From positions 558,001 through 622,000 of the forward strand of contig JARGSG010000225.1 in assembly GCA_030374805.1 (NCBI GenBank): a stretch of 64,000 nt of DNA, given 5' to 3'. This document shows positions 1-9,503 of the stretch, piece by piece; position 1 is the first letter of the stretch, and each line of letters begins with the position of its first letter. The stretch comes from Gracilaria gracilis. Its lineage: Eukaryota > Rhodophyta > Florideophyceae > Gracilariales > Gracilariaceae. The notes below the pieces were generated by a model. The model made no database searches. It was not told the DNA's origin and worked only from the letters and a program-made list of their open reading frames with translations. Position numbers and translations under genes: made by a program.

Positions 1-2
1 TA

Positions 3-854
3 CCTAATGGAGACTTTCGCGATTGGTATTTGAAGTACAAGCGCAATCCCCACTCATTTTCGTACTTTGGATTTAGTCCTATGGACGACCTCCGTAGAAG
101 AGCTCAACATTCATGGGAAATAATCATGCGCAGTAGCGGAAACTTCCATCTGGTTGTTGCTCACAACCAAATGAACAAGGCTCTAATCTGCACAGCGCTT
201 GGCATACAAACTTGTTTACGATCTTGGAACCAAGGTAATTGCTGTTTCAACTTGTTCGTTTTGCAAACAGATAAACCTCCAATTCTGAGGTTATGTAACG
301 GAAGTAGTTTGGGAAACTCGCGCTATGCCCCACGACGAGCACAACTGCGACCGAACTGGACCAGATTATTTCTACATCAAGCTGGGAGTGTAACGGGCTT
401 ACGCCAGGAGGTGCGCAAGTTGCCTATAGCCCGATTGTTGTGCGTTAACCACGATACTCTTGAGGTTGACTGTGACGCACTAGGTAAGAAGTCTCTGAGA
501 AAGAAGTTAACATCAATTTACTTGAAAAGTGAAGATATCAGCTCCACCTACCAAGAATGCCGCGAGTTCTTGGATCAGATTCGCACAGAATACATTGGGC
601 AGCATGTTATCGTTCGAACAACGAACTCGGTGTTAACTTCTCTCATTTTCGCTGCTGCACTAGGTCTAGACCCACATGAGAGCTACCGATTTCACACAGA
701 TCCAGGAGGAGTTAGTATTATAGATATTAACTCAGAATCTGGTCTCGGGTCTGAGAACGTCCGTGTGGACAGTTTTAATGCCCATGCTAATTCATCAAAT
801 GGACCTCTTCTCGGCTACACTTTTGGCATTCAGGGGCGTGCTGAACAGTTTTAA
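3..854 (+). CDS. 2-carboxy-D-arabinitol-1-phosphatase-like tandem histidine-phosphatase protein, 5'-partial
   Basis: The reading frame is open to the left window edge, so the gene begins upstream; no ATG marks a start. The visible part holds the end of one phosphoglycerate-mutase-type domain (VVAHNQMNKALICTALGI, near residue 50) and a second, diverged copy ending with VRTTNSVLTSLIFAAALGL. In plant chloroplast CA1Pase-like proteins the same two-domain order and the VVAHN..N.ALL..A.G motif are found. Those proteins dephosphorylate inhibitory sugar phosphates of Rubisco or related compounds. In the second domain the usual catalytic SHG/CHG is replaced by RTTN, so this half is probably not catalytic; the catalytic RHG should lie upstream of the window. 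Substrate is inferred from family only. It is convergent with the GST gene, stops 8 nt apart. Confidence 0.72.
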   Translation, partial: PNGDFRDWYLKYKRNPHSFSYFGFSPMDDLRRRAQHSWEIIMRSSGNFHLVVAHNQMNKALICTALGIQTCLRSWNQGNCCFNLFVLQTDKPPILRLCNGSSLGNSRYAPRRAQLRPNWTRLFLHQAGSVTGLRQEVRKLPIARLLCVNHDTLEVDCDALGKKSLRKKLTSIYLKSEDISSTYQECREFLDQIRTEYIGQHVIVRTTNSVLTSLIFAAALGLDPHESYRFHTDPGGVSIIDINSESGLGSENVRVDSFNAHANSSNGPLLGYTFGIQGRAEQF

Positions 855-862
855 GCTGTATG

Positions 863-1699
863 TCAAAAAGGAAGAGAAGGTCGCGCCGTGAGTGCTTCCA
901 TACCAAGATTCACCCATCGATCATTGCCCCACCAAGTATGGAGGGCGTTAAAGACTTCCGAATAAGTCTCCCTTGCAGCCGGTGACTCGTTAATCATATG
1001 TTCTCGCCAAGCTTTCAGTTTTGGACGACCATCAGTGGGTTTCCATCCAAAGAAAGTTGGAAGCATGTAATCGTAAAACGGAAAATTGCCCAGCAGGCAA
1101 CAGTCAGCTATCGAAAGACTTTTTCCGGTAGCGTATGGGCCACTGGGATCGAGGACATGCTCGATAGCGTTGAAGCCTTGAATCATCTTCTGAGTACCGG
1201 CTACGCGATCCCCTTCCAGTTTCTTGTACATATATGGATGGTGCGGTCCAACGTAAATATCTAACAAGTTTGCAATGAGTCTTGCTTTCGCACGCGCTTC
1301 CGATGAATCGGGTCTAAAGTTTGGTTTCCAGTCGGCGAATTCTTCCGCAAGATATTCGCAAATGATAGAGCTCTCAAAAAGAGCCTCATCTTCGCAGCCT
1401 GGCTTGCTGATAACAAGCAACGGCATTTTCCCCAACGGATTGAGTTCAAGATAGGGACCGGTCTTCAGCCCACCTAGATCCTTTGGTGAGCGGAGCGAGA
1501 ACATTTCTTCTGGAAGGTTTTTCCTTCTGATGAGATATCGGCATCGAGCTGTATAATTTGAAACTTGGGATCCGTACAATGTTATCTGAACCTTGGGAGA
1601 TGCTGTTACAGCCTGCATCTTTGTGGACCTGAATGGCAAGCGGTTGGGTGACTTCTTAGTATTCAGTGTGAAAAGGGGGGAAGACACAAATGCATTCAT
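863..1699 (-). CDS. Glutathione S-transferase, probably plastid targeted
   Basis: A 278-residue protein with a basic, Ser/Thr-rich leader of about 35 residues followed by a thioredoxin-fold GST N-domain (ITLYGSQVSNYTARCRYLI). The cis-Pro/glutathione-binding segment NPLGKMPLLV and the ES motif (ALFESSIICEYLAEEF) are both present. The all-helical C-domain carries the GST fold signature around GKSLSIADCCLLGNFPFY. The family conjugates glutathione to electrophiles or acts in redox roles. The Cys at the active-site region (TARC) is compatible with omega/lambda-like chemistry, but I cannot assign a class. ATG start is the first in frame and precedes the leader. Plastid targeting is inferred from composition only. 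Confidence 0.85.
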   Translation of the reverse strand: MNAFVSSPLFTLNTKKSPNRLPFRSTKMQAVTASPKVQITLYGSQVSNYTARCRYLIRRKNLPEEMFSLRSPKDLGGLKTGPYLELNPLGKMPLLVISKPGCEDEALFESSIICEYLAEEFADWKPNFRPDSSEARAKARLIANLLDIYVGPHHPYMYKKLEGDRVAGTQKMIQGFNAIEHVLDPSGPYATGKSLSIADCCLLGNFPFYDYMLPTFFGWKPTDGRPKLKAWREHMINESPAARETYSEVFNALHTWWGNDRWVNLGMEALTARPSLPF

Positions 1700-1984
1700 T
1701 TCCGTTCAAGAACGAGAGAGCCAGAAAAGTAGGTTACGGGCGATAACCCAAAGGGTGACGGTCGATAAGCGCACAATGTTTAGATCCCACAACCAGAAAT
1801 GGCCTTTCGAAGTTGTGAGATCAGGCATATCGACAGGTGAGGCTCTATTGCTGAGTGCAAGATTATGTGTTTAGGGGGAGTAACTTCACTCTATGCAATG
1901 GTTGCTTCCCGCGAGGATTATCGCTTATCCCTATCCCTGTCCTTACAAGTGGCGCATTCATTTGGCGTACAAGGGTATGTGTAA

Positions 1985-2012
1985 GTACGTGTACGTGTAC
2001 GTGTACGTGTAC
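1985..2012. repeat. Hexamer microsatellite (GTACGT)n
   Basis: Between four and five perfect copies of GTACGT in 28 bp. The unit is one base off a self-complementary sequence (GTAC core), so the tract can pair with itself. Confidence 0.9.
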
Positions 2013-2170
2013 CAGGCAACCGTATCTGTCCCATCCGGGACATTGCCCACGATACTATTATTAGTATTACTACTGTATAGGACATCCCCCACTGTATGTA
2101 GCGCTTCCTTGAGATCACCTTGACGAAGTCAAACCTCAGCGAGGCTCCCACCGTTTTGCATTCCACTGAG

Positions 2171-2203
2171 ATACCTTCGTAGCTTCTATACCTTCGTAGC
2201 TTC
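2171..2203. repeat. 17-bp direct tandem duplication
   Basis: The unit ATACCTTCGTAGCTTCT is followed at once by a second copy lacking only its last base. Confidence 0.9.
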
Positions 2204-2629
2204 AGATTATGTGGTCCCCATTGTTCTCTCGCTTTGAACTTTGACAAGCTTGTGAAAGCCAGCCCAAATCGCTCCAGAAGGATAAATCGTTTTCCAGGAC
2301 TCCTCTTTGGCATCTACAGTATGTTGCTTTTTGCTAGCATCAGATGAATTCGGCAAGAAGCAGCTTATGTGTGCGAAGAACAGAGTATCAACTTCCTGAC
2401 ACTATTATGAAGTCGGGGGAGATACATTATAATACAAAAACTAGGACAGTATGTTTTAACGACGCCGGAAGAAGATACAGTATCATACTGGAAGCAAATC
2501 ATGGAGTCCAGAATCAAAAGGAAGACTGCGTCGTTTGTCTTCAACGGGCCGTACTGGTCACTACAGTACAAGGGTACATTGAAGTCAAACAATTATTAAA
2601 AACTATCAGCAAGGTTTGTCCGAAAAGAC

Positions 2630-3850
2630 TTACTGTCCATCCCAACCGACTAGTTCCGATGGGAGAGGCTGGTCCGCTTCCGAAATCTTGACCGGTCGTC
2701 TTTCTTGGAACGATTTCCGAGCAGCCAGAGCAATAACTACTGGTGCGCGTCCGTCAAGTCCGGTACAAGGAACAGGCTTGTCGTGCAACACGGCATCACA
2801 GAATTCATTGAGTTCAACGATGAACGAATCGGTGTAACGATCCATGAAGAAGTTGAGCGGTAAATCACGCATCACAGCAGCTGAATTGGAAATGACAGCA
2901 GAGTTCTGGTAGTTATTGTTAATGTGGATGGAACCGCCTGATCCAAGCACTTCACATCGCTGATCATAACCGTACACGGCCTGGCGGGAGTTGTCAATGG
3001 TACCGATGACGCCGTTCTTGAAACGAAGGGTTACAATACTGGTATCGACGTCGCCGTACTCTGCAATCTCAGGGTTGATGTTCACGGCGCCAAGGGTGTA
3101 CACGTCTTCTACTTCAGAGCCGATGAGATAGCGGGCCATGTCCATGTCGTGGATACTGCAGTCCATCCAGATTCCGCCAGAGTTCTTGACGTATTCAATC
3201 GGAGGAGGAGAGGGGTCTCTGCTGACAATGTGCATGATCTGCGGGTCACCGATTTCGTTGTTCTCGATGGCCTTTCGCACACGGCGGTAGTTTTGGTCAA
3301 AGCGACGATTGAAGCCCACTTGGAGCTTGACGCCGGCTTTGCGTACCTCCACCAGAGCCTTATCAATGACATCCAAGGAAGTATCAATGGGCTTCTCACA
3401 GAAGATGTGCTTTCCGGCGCGGGCAGCGGCGATGATTTGCGTGGTATGCTGGTTGGAAGCGGAGCAAATGCACACGGCATCGACGGCGGGGTTTTCGATG
3501 AGGTCGTGGTAGTCGTAGTACGGTTGGCAACCGTGCTCGAGAGAGCAGCGTTCCGCCAGCACCTTGGAACCGGATGAGACGCCGACAAGGTTGGCATTGC
3601 GCAGACGGAAGGTGATGTTGTCGGCGTGCACCTGACCAATACGACCCGCGCCAATGATACCGATGTTGAGACGAGGCTCGTCTTCAGTGAAAGTAATAGC
3701 CTTCAACGACTCCTTAGGCACCGGGATGGACATGGTGACGGAGGCATGACGCACTGAGCGCGGGCTGAGTGCGGCATGGGAGCGGTTGGGATGGGCGGTA
3801 GACGGGCGAATCCATTGCGAGGTGGAGGAGGACGGAACGAAGGCAGTCAT
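2630..3850 (-). CDS. Gfo/Idh/MocA oxidoreductase, inositol 2-dehydrogenase-like
   Basis: 406 residues from the ATG at 3850; the frame is open further upstream but that part is Arg/Pro/His-rich and looks like 5' UTR. A leader of about 55 residues precedes the Rossmann motif IGIIGAGRIGQVHADN. The family Lys lies in HIFCEKPID, and the C-terminal domain has GGIWMDCSIHDMDMARYLIG, the Asp/His pair typical of inositol dehydrogenases. These enzymes oxidise myo-inositol or related polyols and sugars with NAD(P). Red algae accumulate various polyols and heterosides, but the actual substrate cannot be read from sequence. The leader (Ser/Thr/Arg-rich) may direct it to an organelle. Divergent from the ORANGE-like gene. 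Confidence 0.85.
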   Translation of the reverse strand: MTAFVPSSSTSQWIRPSTAHPNRSHAALSPRSVRHASVTMSIPVPKESLKAITFTEDEPRLNIGIIGAGRIGQVHADNITFRLRNANLVGVSSGSKVLAERCSLEHGCQPYYDYHDLIENPAVDAVCICSASNQHTTQIIAAARAGKHIFCEKPIDTSLDVIDKALVEVRKAGVKLQVGFNRRFDQNYRRVRKAIENNEIGDPQIMHIVSRDPSPPPIEYVKNSGGIWMDCSIHDMDMARYLIGSEVEDVYTLGAVNINPEIAEYGDVDTSIVTLRFKNGVIGTIDNSRQAVYGYDQRCEVLGSGGSIHINNNYQNSAVISNSAAVMRDLPLNFFMDRYTDSFIVELNEFCDAVLHDKPVPCTGLDGRAPVVIALAARKSFQERRPVKISEADQPLPSELVGWDGQ

Positions 3851-4499
3851 GATGCGAATGTATACGGTGCGGAGGTGGTAGTGAGGGCGATGGCGGCGTT
3901 GACGGCAGCTGTTTATAGTAGATAACGGGAGAGCGCGTGGCGTGGCGGAATGAGAAGGGTGTGGGTGGCGATGGGGTGCATTGACACGCGCAGGCGCAAG
4001 TTGCGCAACGGTGAAGGGCCACGGCGTCACACGACCACGAAGCGACGCGCGACGGATCGCCCGAATCGGAGCCGCTTTGAAACGCGACGGAGCGCAGAGT
4101 GACGCTGAGGATTGCTGACCTCACGCGGCGCTCGCAGATCGGGAGAGTATCTGCAGCACGTTGACGCGCTTGCAGCACCTGGCGCACCGCCATTGGCGGG
4201 CGCTCAGGGCTTTGCGCTGGTGGACTGCGCGGTGGACGCTTGGCGCCTCGCGCTTGGCTGTGCCGTTTTTGCAATGCCAATCCGACCGATGAAGCGTTTA
4301 TTTTTTTTATGTTTATTTCTGCAACTTGCGCAGCCTGCGCGTGGCGGAGGCGCTTGGCCGTGCCCAAGCGACGCCTTTCGCTCACACAATCTGCGCCACT
4401 GCCATTCCGTCGCTGACCGCGGAGCGATAACGCCGCGGCCTGCCCACCGGCGTGTTCCGCCTCCCGCCCGGCCGCCGTCAATGCTCTTTCATATCGGAC
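3851..4499. other. GC-rich divergent promoter region
   Basis: Some 650 bp between the dehydrogenase (leftward) and the ORANGE-like gene (rightward). It is much more GC-rich than the flanking DNA and rich in CGC/GCG. Both strands have long stop-poor frames here, which I attribute to base composition. It presumably holds both promoters; no clear TATA box. Confidence 0.5.
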
Positions 4500-5140
4500 A
4501 TGACTTCGTCGCACATGTGCGTTCAGTCCTTCGTGTCTCCCACGCACGTAAACCTGCTACCAAACCGATGCAACGCCCGGCGCTCGCGATGTCGCCGTCG
4601 GCGGTACCCTGCCACCAACGCCGCCCCTACCATGGTCATTGATCCCAGTACAGTCGGAACTGGTTACGGCTTCCTGGAAAGCCTCAAAGGTGTGGTTATT
4701 GGGCCCACTGTCAACGAGATTACCGCTGCCTTTGCCGGCGGAACCGTCGGTGTCATGGGTACAATCATCACTTTAGAAGTTCAACGTCATAAAACCAAGG
4801 AGAGAAAACAGTGTCCTTATTGCAGGGGCACTGGAAAGCTTCCCTGTGCCACTTGTTACACCGTCGGTTCGTTGCCATCTACGTCCGCTGTGGCCTCTCA
4901 CAAAGCTTGTTCCACGTGCAATGAGAAGGGCTTCCTTCAATGCAATCACGTAAGTTTTCACCCTGTAGTAGCCTTGCTTCCTCATGCTTTTCACTAACTC
5001 ATTGCTTTCTTGTCTCACAGTGTGATGGCGATGGTCGTCTAATTCCATGGGCGTATGAGCGCGCTATTCGTGCTCAGTACGAAGACTACGTGTACACAGC
5101 TATCGACGACTACTTTCAGGACGGACCCCCATACATTTGA
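4500..5140 (+). CDS. ORANGE-like plastid protein with DnaJ-type zinc finger
   Basis: Two exons, 4500-4949 and 5021-5140, give 189 residues; the 71-nt intron starts GTAAGT, has a CTAAC branch-like site and ends CTCACAG. The intron is exactly between His and Cys of the last CxxC. Order: basic leader (about 45 residues), one hydrophobic segment (ITAAFAGGTVGVMGTIITLEV), then four CxxC motifs (CPYCRGTG, CATC, CSTCNEKG, CNHCDGDG). A transmembrane helix directly followed by the cysteine-rich domain is the arrangement of plant ORANGE, which stabilises phytoene synthase and promotes carotenoid accumulation. Function in this organism is inferred; LQY1/BSD2-like thiol or assembly roles are an alternative. 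An AATAAA lies at 5312-5317. Confidence 0.82.
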
Positions 5141-5484
5141 AACCCAACTCTCAGACGTCAACTATCGTCTCTCAACACCCAACCCGCGCTCTTCGCTTAC
5201 ACACCTTAAACCACCCGAGTGCGTTAAACTTGCGCTTCGCTACCATATCAGCCATGTGCTGTGCTGCTCATCTTCGTCACCACGTACTTTTGTATCCACC
5301 CTCGTCCGCAAAATAAATAGCTTGCCACTTACCTACTTGTATCTGTGTTAATCATTCGCCCGAAGCGTGCGCCATTTCCTTCTTCCCTGCTCTCCATCGC
5401 ATATACGGAAACTGCGATCATGTACAATTATTCTCTGCAACCTGAGCTGCATACGGAAACGCTTCTTGACCAAAGTAAACATTA
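5141..5484. other. Convergent 3' intergenic region with AATAAA
   Basis: 344 bp between two convergent genes (ORANGE-like and PEX19). AATAAA at 5312-5317 is a plausible polyadenylation signal for the upstream gene. Nothing else seen. Confidence 0.5.
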
Positions 5485-6255
5485 TTACTGCATCGAGCAC
5501 ATGTCACTAAATTTCTCGATATCGGAAGCTTGGAACGACGGTGAACCCGGTGCTGCATTATCCAGATTTTGTAGTACTGCGTCCGGAGGTGATCCCGTGT
5601 CCTGCATTTTGGAGAGGAGTTCCATGATCTCTGACGAGTCTGCTTTGGCTTCATACTTTGCACAGATTTGCCGCACCAAATCCTGTTGTTTGGTATACCG
5701 CTCTCGCTCTTCTTCTGATAATGAGTCGATGTTATTGGGGAGCCATTCCTCATAAGCGGTTCGCATTTGCATCATCGGAAGCCGCAAAACGTCTTCGGAA
5801 AGCAGCTGGCCGACAATGGTGTCCACCAGCTTCTCCACTTCCGGCCGGCCCCCGTTAACGTGTTCAGGTTCACTTGTCTGCGCTGCACCAGGGGGTTGGT
5901 CATCTGATGAATTTTGTGGAGCGAGATTGCCCAGAGATGATGACAAGCTTGTCATAAATTCTTCCACTAGCTTCATATCATCTTCGTTGACTTCATCTCT
6001 TGCTTGGTCTTCGCCAACCCCTAACTCACGGAGAGCTTTCAACGCCTCTTCTAGGGCCTTTCCGGTTTCGTCGTTCCGCACGGGCGATCTGGTTCCACTT
6101 TCTTCTTGTATGGTTTGGTCCGGGGCCACCTCCCGCGCTATTTCTTCGACGTCCGATTGTTCTGTCGCTCTCGAGGGAGCTGAAGAACCATCTTGCAGAT
6201 TGTCAAATGCTTCTAATGCCCCTTCTAGAATACCGTCAAGCTCAGTGTCATCCAT
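5485..6255 (-). CDS. PEX19: Peroxin 19, chaperone/import receptor for peroxisomal membrane proteins
   Basis: 256 residues. The N-terminus has the acidic PEX3-binding-type helix (DDTELDGILEGALEAFDNL). The C-terminal half carries the family core: LLSEDVLRLPMMQMRTAYEEW, then Q-D-L-V-R-Q-I and the helix IMELLSKMQDTGSPPDAVL, which forms the cargo-binding domain. The last four residues are CSMQ, a CaaX box predicted to be farnesylated, as in yeast and human PEX19. It binds nascent peroxisomal membrane proteins in the cytosol and delivers them to PEX3. Length and domain order are normal for the family. Single exon, start ATG is the first in frame. Confidence 0.93.
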   Translation of the reverse strand: MDDTELDGILEGALEAFDNLQDGSSAPSRATEQSDVEEIAREVAPDQTIQEESGTRSPVRNDETGKALEEALKALRELGVGEDQARDEVNEDDMKLVEEFMTSLSSSLGNLAPQNSSDDQPPGAAQTSEPEHVNGGRPEVEKLVDTIVGQLLSEDVLRLPMMQMRTAYEEWLPNNIDSLSEEERERYTKQQDLVRQICAKYEAKADSSEIMELLSKMQDTGSPPDAVLQNLDNAAPGSPSFQASDIEKFSDMCSMQ

Positions 6256-7144
6256 CGTTGTTTACACTTGGTTACGCAACTACCCTGAGTATTGTGACGC
6301 TAGAGATCACTGTTTCAGTTTGACGCAGGAGAGAAAAGTGACTGAGTTTTTGTCACAGGGCCACTGATCTGAAACTGAGATTCAGGCTTGTACAATTTGA
6401 AGTTCGCAGTTCAGAGCATCAAGAAAACTTGTCTCTGAGAACGGAGAGTTATGCAACATGTCAGTATGCACCACCTCCTTTCAAGGCACGAAGGGAATGG
6501 CGGTTTGGTTTCAAACCAGTTCACCTCACAAAAAGGGCATGTTCTTCAAAATCAGTACGTGTAGTGCATCAAGGATCTTTTAAAAACGTCATTTCAAAAT
6601 CAGGTGCACAACGTGAAGTGGGCTAACACTGGAAGGCTCTTAGAGCCTAGCCGGAACGTTACACCCATCAGCCATAGATAGGCGGATAGCGCACACTGCC
6701 TCAAGAAAGTCGAGAGGCACTCGCAGTCCTCGCTCTCTGCTCTCTCTAGAGAGCGCAGAAGTGTAATTACAAGCAGTCCTGTCAGAATGATATCCTTTAT
6801 GAGCACACAAGTCTAATTACAAGTAATCCTGTCAGAATGATAGTTTTCTTTAGCGTCGTTTTCTTACCTGGAAGACGCAGTCAGCATCCATCAGGAACCG
6901 TGTGTGGAGCAAGTGAGCCTCTTGGGCGGCAGGAAAGAGAACCTGCACCGGCTCGATAATAGTAGTGACGATAATCATCTCATGAACATCAAAATGATTA
7001 TGATGGGATCAAGGGTTCTGACAAATTGTTTGCGATATCCGATTTAAATCATCGCGTGAACCCTCAACGAAGGCCAGTCCTCGCAAGCCATGACTCTGAC
7101 ACACCTAAAAAGGTCATGCTCCGATCAAACACCGGGTTAAATGC
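6256..7144. other. Intergenic region with 42-bp direct repeat
   Basis: Nearly 0.9 kb between PEX19 and spermidine synthase. It contains a direct repeat (6751-6842) and the short palindrome CTCTCTAGAGAG near 6741. No coding frame with family features. Confidence 0.5.
6751..6842. repeat. 42-bp direct repeat, period 50
   Basis: Copies at 6751-6792 and 6801-6842 differ at about six positions and share the invariant end TCCTGTCAGAATGATA. Unlike tandem microsatellites they are separated by 8 bp. Confidence 0.85.
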
Positions 7145-8020
7145 CTAAGAAAGAAGAGCTCTTCTTGCAAAGTTTGGCAGCACAAACGCCGCTGAATGTA
7201 TCTCGCTATTGTAATAACGCAAGTTTGATAACATATCTTCCGTCGGCTTTCGTAAAGGAATGCGAAATCTCGTGTTCTCATCCTTTGAACACAGAATGAA
7301 TCCAATTTGCCCGGATGGATAAGTCGGAATTGTGGTATAAGCATATTCCACCATAGCATATATTCTTCTGCATGACCAAATGAGCGGCTGGATGAGGCTG
7401 GCATGAAGCCACATGCATTCACCTTGAGAACAAACTAAACCGCCAGGCTTGAGACTCTTGTGCATAAGTTCGTAATAGGTCATCTCAAACAGGGTCTTCG
7501 CTGGCCCAATGGGATCTGATGAATCGGTAATGATAACGTCGAATTCTGCTTCTTTGTCCTTCATAAATTCCATACCGTCTATGATTAATACTTCGGTTCT
7601 TTCATCAGAGAACGACGAAGACATGCTCGGAAGATGTTTCTTCGACACTTCGATGACTTTCTCATCAATTTCGCACAGTACAGCTTTCTTCACCTTAGGA
7701 TGTTTCAGAACTTCTCTAATGACACCCCCATCACCTCCACCGACGATTAGAATATTCTCAGGATTAGGGTGTGAGAACAAAGGTATGTGAGCAATCATTT
7801 CCTGATAAGCAAATTCGTCACGCTCTGTGCATTGAATAATTCCGTCAAGAACAAGAACGTTACCGTATGATTTTGATTTAAAGACCAAGATGTCCTGGTA
7901 CTTGGACTTGCAATGCTCCAATACTTCTTCAACTTCAAGACTCATAGCCTGCCCAGGCCATAAAGAACATTTTTCCATGAACCATCCATCCTTTATCAAT
8001 TCCGAACTGTTGCACTCCAT
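7145..8020 (-). CDS. SRM: Spermidine synthase
   Basis: 291 residues, single exon, full length for the eukaryotic enzyme. The N-terminus ([20 protein letters not shown]) matches the conserved start of eukaryotic spermidine synthases. The dcSAM-binding loop [14 protein letters not shown], the acidic DGMEFM segment and the catalytic DSSDPIGPA are all present. The end CMWLH...[16 protein letters not shown] is characteristic. It transfers an aminopropyl group from decarboxylated SAM to putrescine, giving spermidine and methylthioadenosine. The MTAP-family enzyme at 38859-39632 belongs to the salvage of that by-product. Confidence 0.95.
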   Translation of the reverse strand: MECNSSELIKDGWFMEKCSLWPGQAMSLEVEEVLEHCKSKYQDILVFKSKSYGNVLVLDGIIQCTERDEFAYQEMIAHIPLFSHPNPENILIVGGGDGGVIREVLKHPKVKKAVLCEIDEKVIEVSKKHLPSMSSSFSDERTEVLIIDGMEFMKDKEAEFDVIITDSSDPIGPAKTLFEMTYYELMHKSLKPGGLVCSQGECMWLHASLIQPLIWSCRRIYAMVEYAYTTIPTYPSGQIGFILCSKDENTRFRIPLRKPTEDMLSNLRYYNSEIHSAAFVLPNFARRALLS

Positions 8021-9503
8021 GCTCTTTCTGATATTTCGGAGCAGATGAAAGTCTCTTAACTCTTATGCCCGGATAAGAGTGCAAAATATGATCGTTAAGG
8101 CAGAACATTCGGCTTCCGAGAAAGACAAGGAACGAAAACACGATTCGGATTGCATTCGACAGAACGAGCGAGATCCGGGGTAGCGTTTCTACCGTTGGTG
8201 CAAGGCACCGGACTTGCAAGCTGCAAGGTAGGGTTGTACCGTGGATACAGTCCCAAAGACACCCTTGATACAGAGAACGAATACGAGGTTCTGCAAATGT
8301 TAGAAATGTTTCATACTGTACGTATGAGAGAGAGCTCAGGAATTATTATCTAGAACCCCCTACCCTTGTAATAGATATATCTTGTCAGATATAACGAGCG
8401 TTGCCCTCGCAACCAAACCCTAAGCAAAATGATGGATAAAATAGACGCCTTGTGAGCTCAAAACTCAAGCTTTGTTTAGAAAGGTAAGAGCATATATGCA
8501 TCCGTACGTCCTGGACGCGCAGCTCTGATCATGTTGGGCGTAAACATGTATCTTCTTCCTTGATTCTTTCTCTACGACTCATGCAATTAGAGCTAGAATT
8601 GGGTTTGGTAATGCGCTTGCAATTTCCGATTGCAATCGATTCGCGTAATGGAAGAAAGGGGCTGTATTCTATTACAATTCTATATGTTGCAAGCCCAGGC
8701 CTAGTCCCAAGACTGTGCTAACTGTAGAAGGTAAGTGCCATTATAACTACCTCGCTGGCTGTTTCTGGTACGGTACGAGGCGCTCTTCGCGGAGAGCTAT
8801 TATTGTAAGTACAAAGCAAAGAACTGTAATAGTCGGTAAACAAACTGCCTGAGACACATGAACGAAAAGAAAAGATGATAATAGAAATGATAAGAGAATG
8901 ACCGCCACAGTTTCTAGCCTTCTTTAATACAATAGCTGATGTGTAACTAATGTACTCTTCTTACTTCTTCGAAATAAGGAGTAATAAACAGCACTTAAGA
9001 TGAAGTAATAATCTGTGTGTCCTTCCATGTTCTTCCACGTTCTGATTTTCCATTTCTTCTCTGGATACCATGATGTAGAGTCAGGGTCTCTGTCACCTTA
9101 GTTTCAGGGTGGATGTTCACTTGGCGACCTTCTATTTTCGTACCTTTTGTTAGTCGCCTATTTGATCACAACCTTTTGAGTGCTTATAATAATAGTTTTG
9201 GAAGTATAATAAGTGTACAGATACATATATATGCGCTTCTATTCTGTGCTCTATTAATATTGTAATGCGGCTCTAGAGAGATGAGATGACTAAAGTTGAG
9301 GCAGGTTCTTCTGTATCAACATTGTCTTTTAGAACGCAGTGGCTTCCTGACGTAAACTTCTCTCCTGCATAGTCATGGCCCCTCAATTGCTCTAGTTCAT
9401 TCCCGAGGTATTCAGAACATTTTCATTTTATGTAGATTCGCTCAGTTACTTGAATGCGAATCAAGTGGGCATCAAACAATTCACTCCAACTAAATCCTTG
9501 ATG
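8021..9503. other. Gene-poor intergenic region
   Basis: About 1.5 kb, AT-rich, with short open frames only. I see no family signature, no tRNA and no long repeat. Confidence 0.5.

Larger units (their letters stand above)
1700..2629. other. Intergenic stretch with short tandem repeats, no supported gene
   Basis: About 0.9 kb between the start of the GST gene and the stop of the dehydrogenase. It holds a hexamer microsatellite and a 17-bp tandem duplication (listed separately). An open frame at 2344-2691 (115 codons) resembles no family and overlaps the 3' end of the dehydrogenase on the other strand, so I do not call it a gene. Confidence 0.6.

Noticed and set aside
2344..2691. 115-codon open frame, plus strand
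   Set aside because: No family features; overlaps the 3' end of the dehydrogenase on the other strand; more likely UTR.
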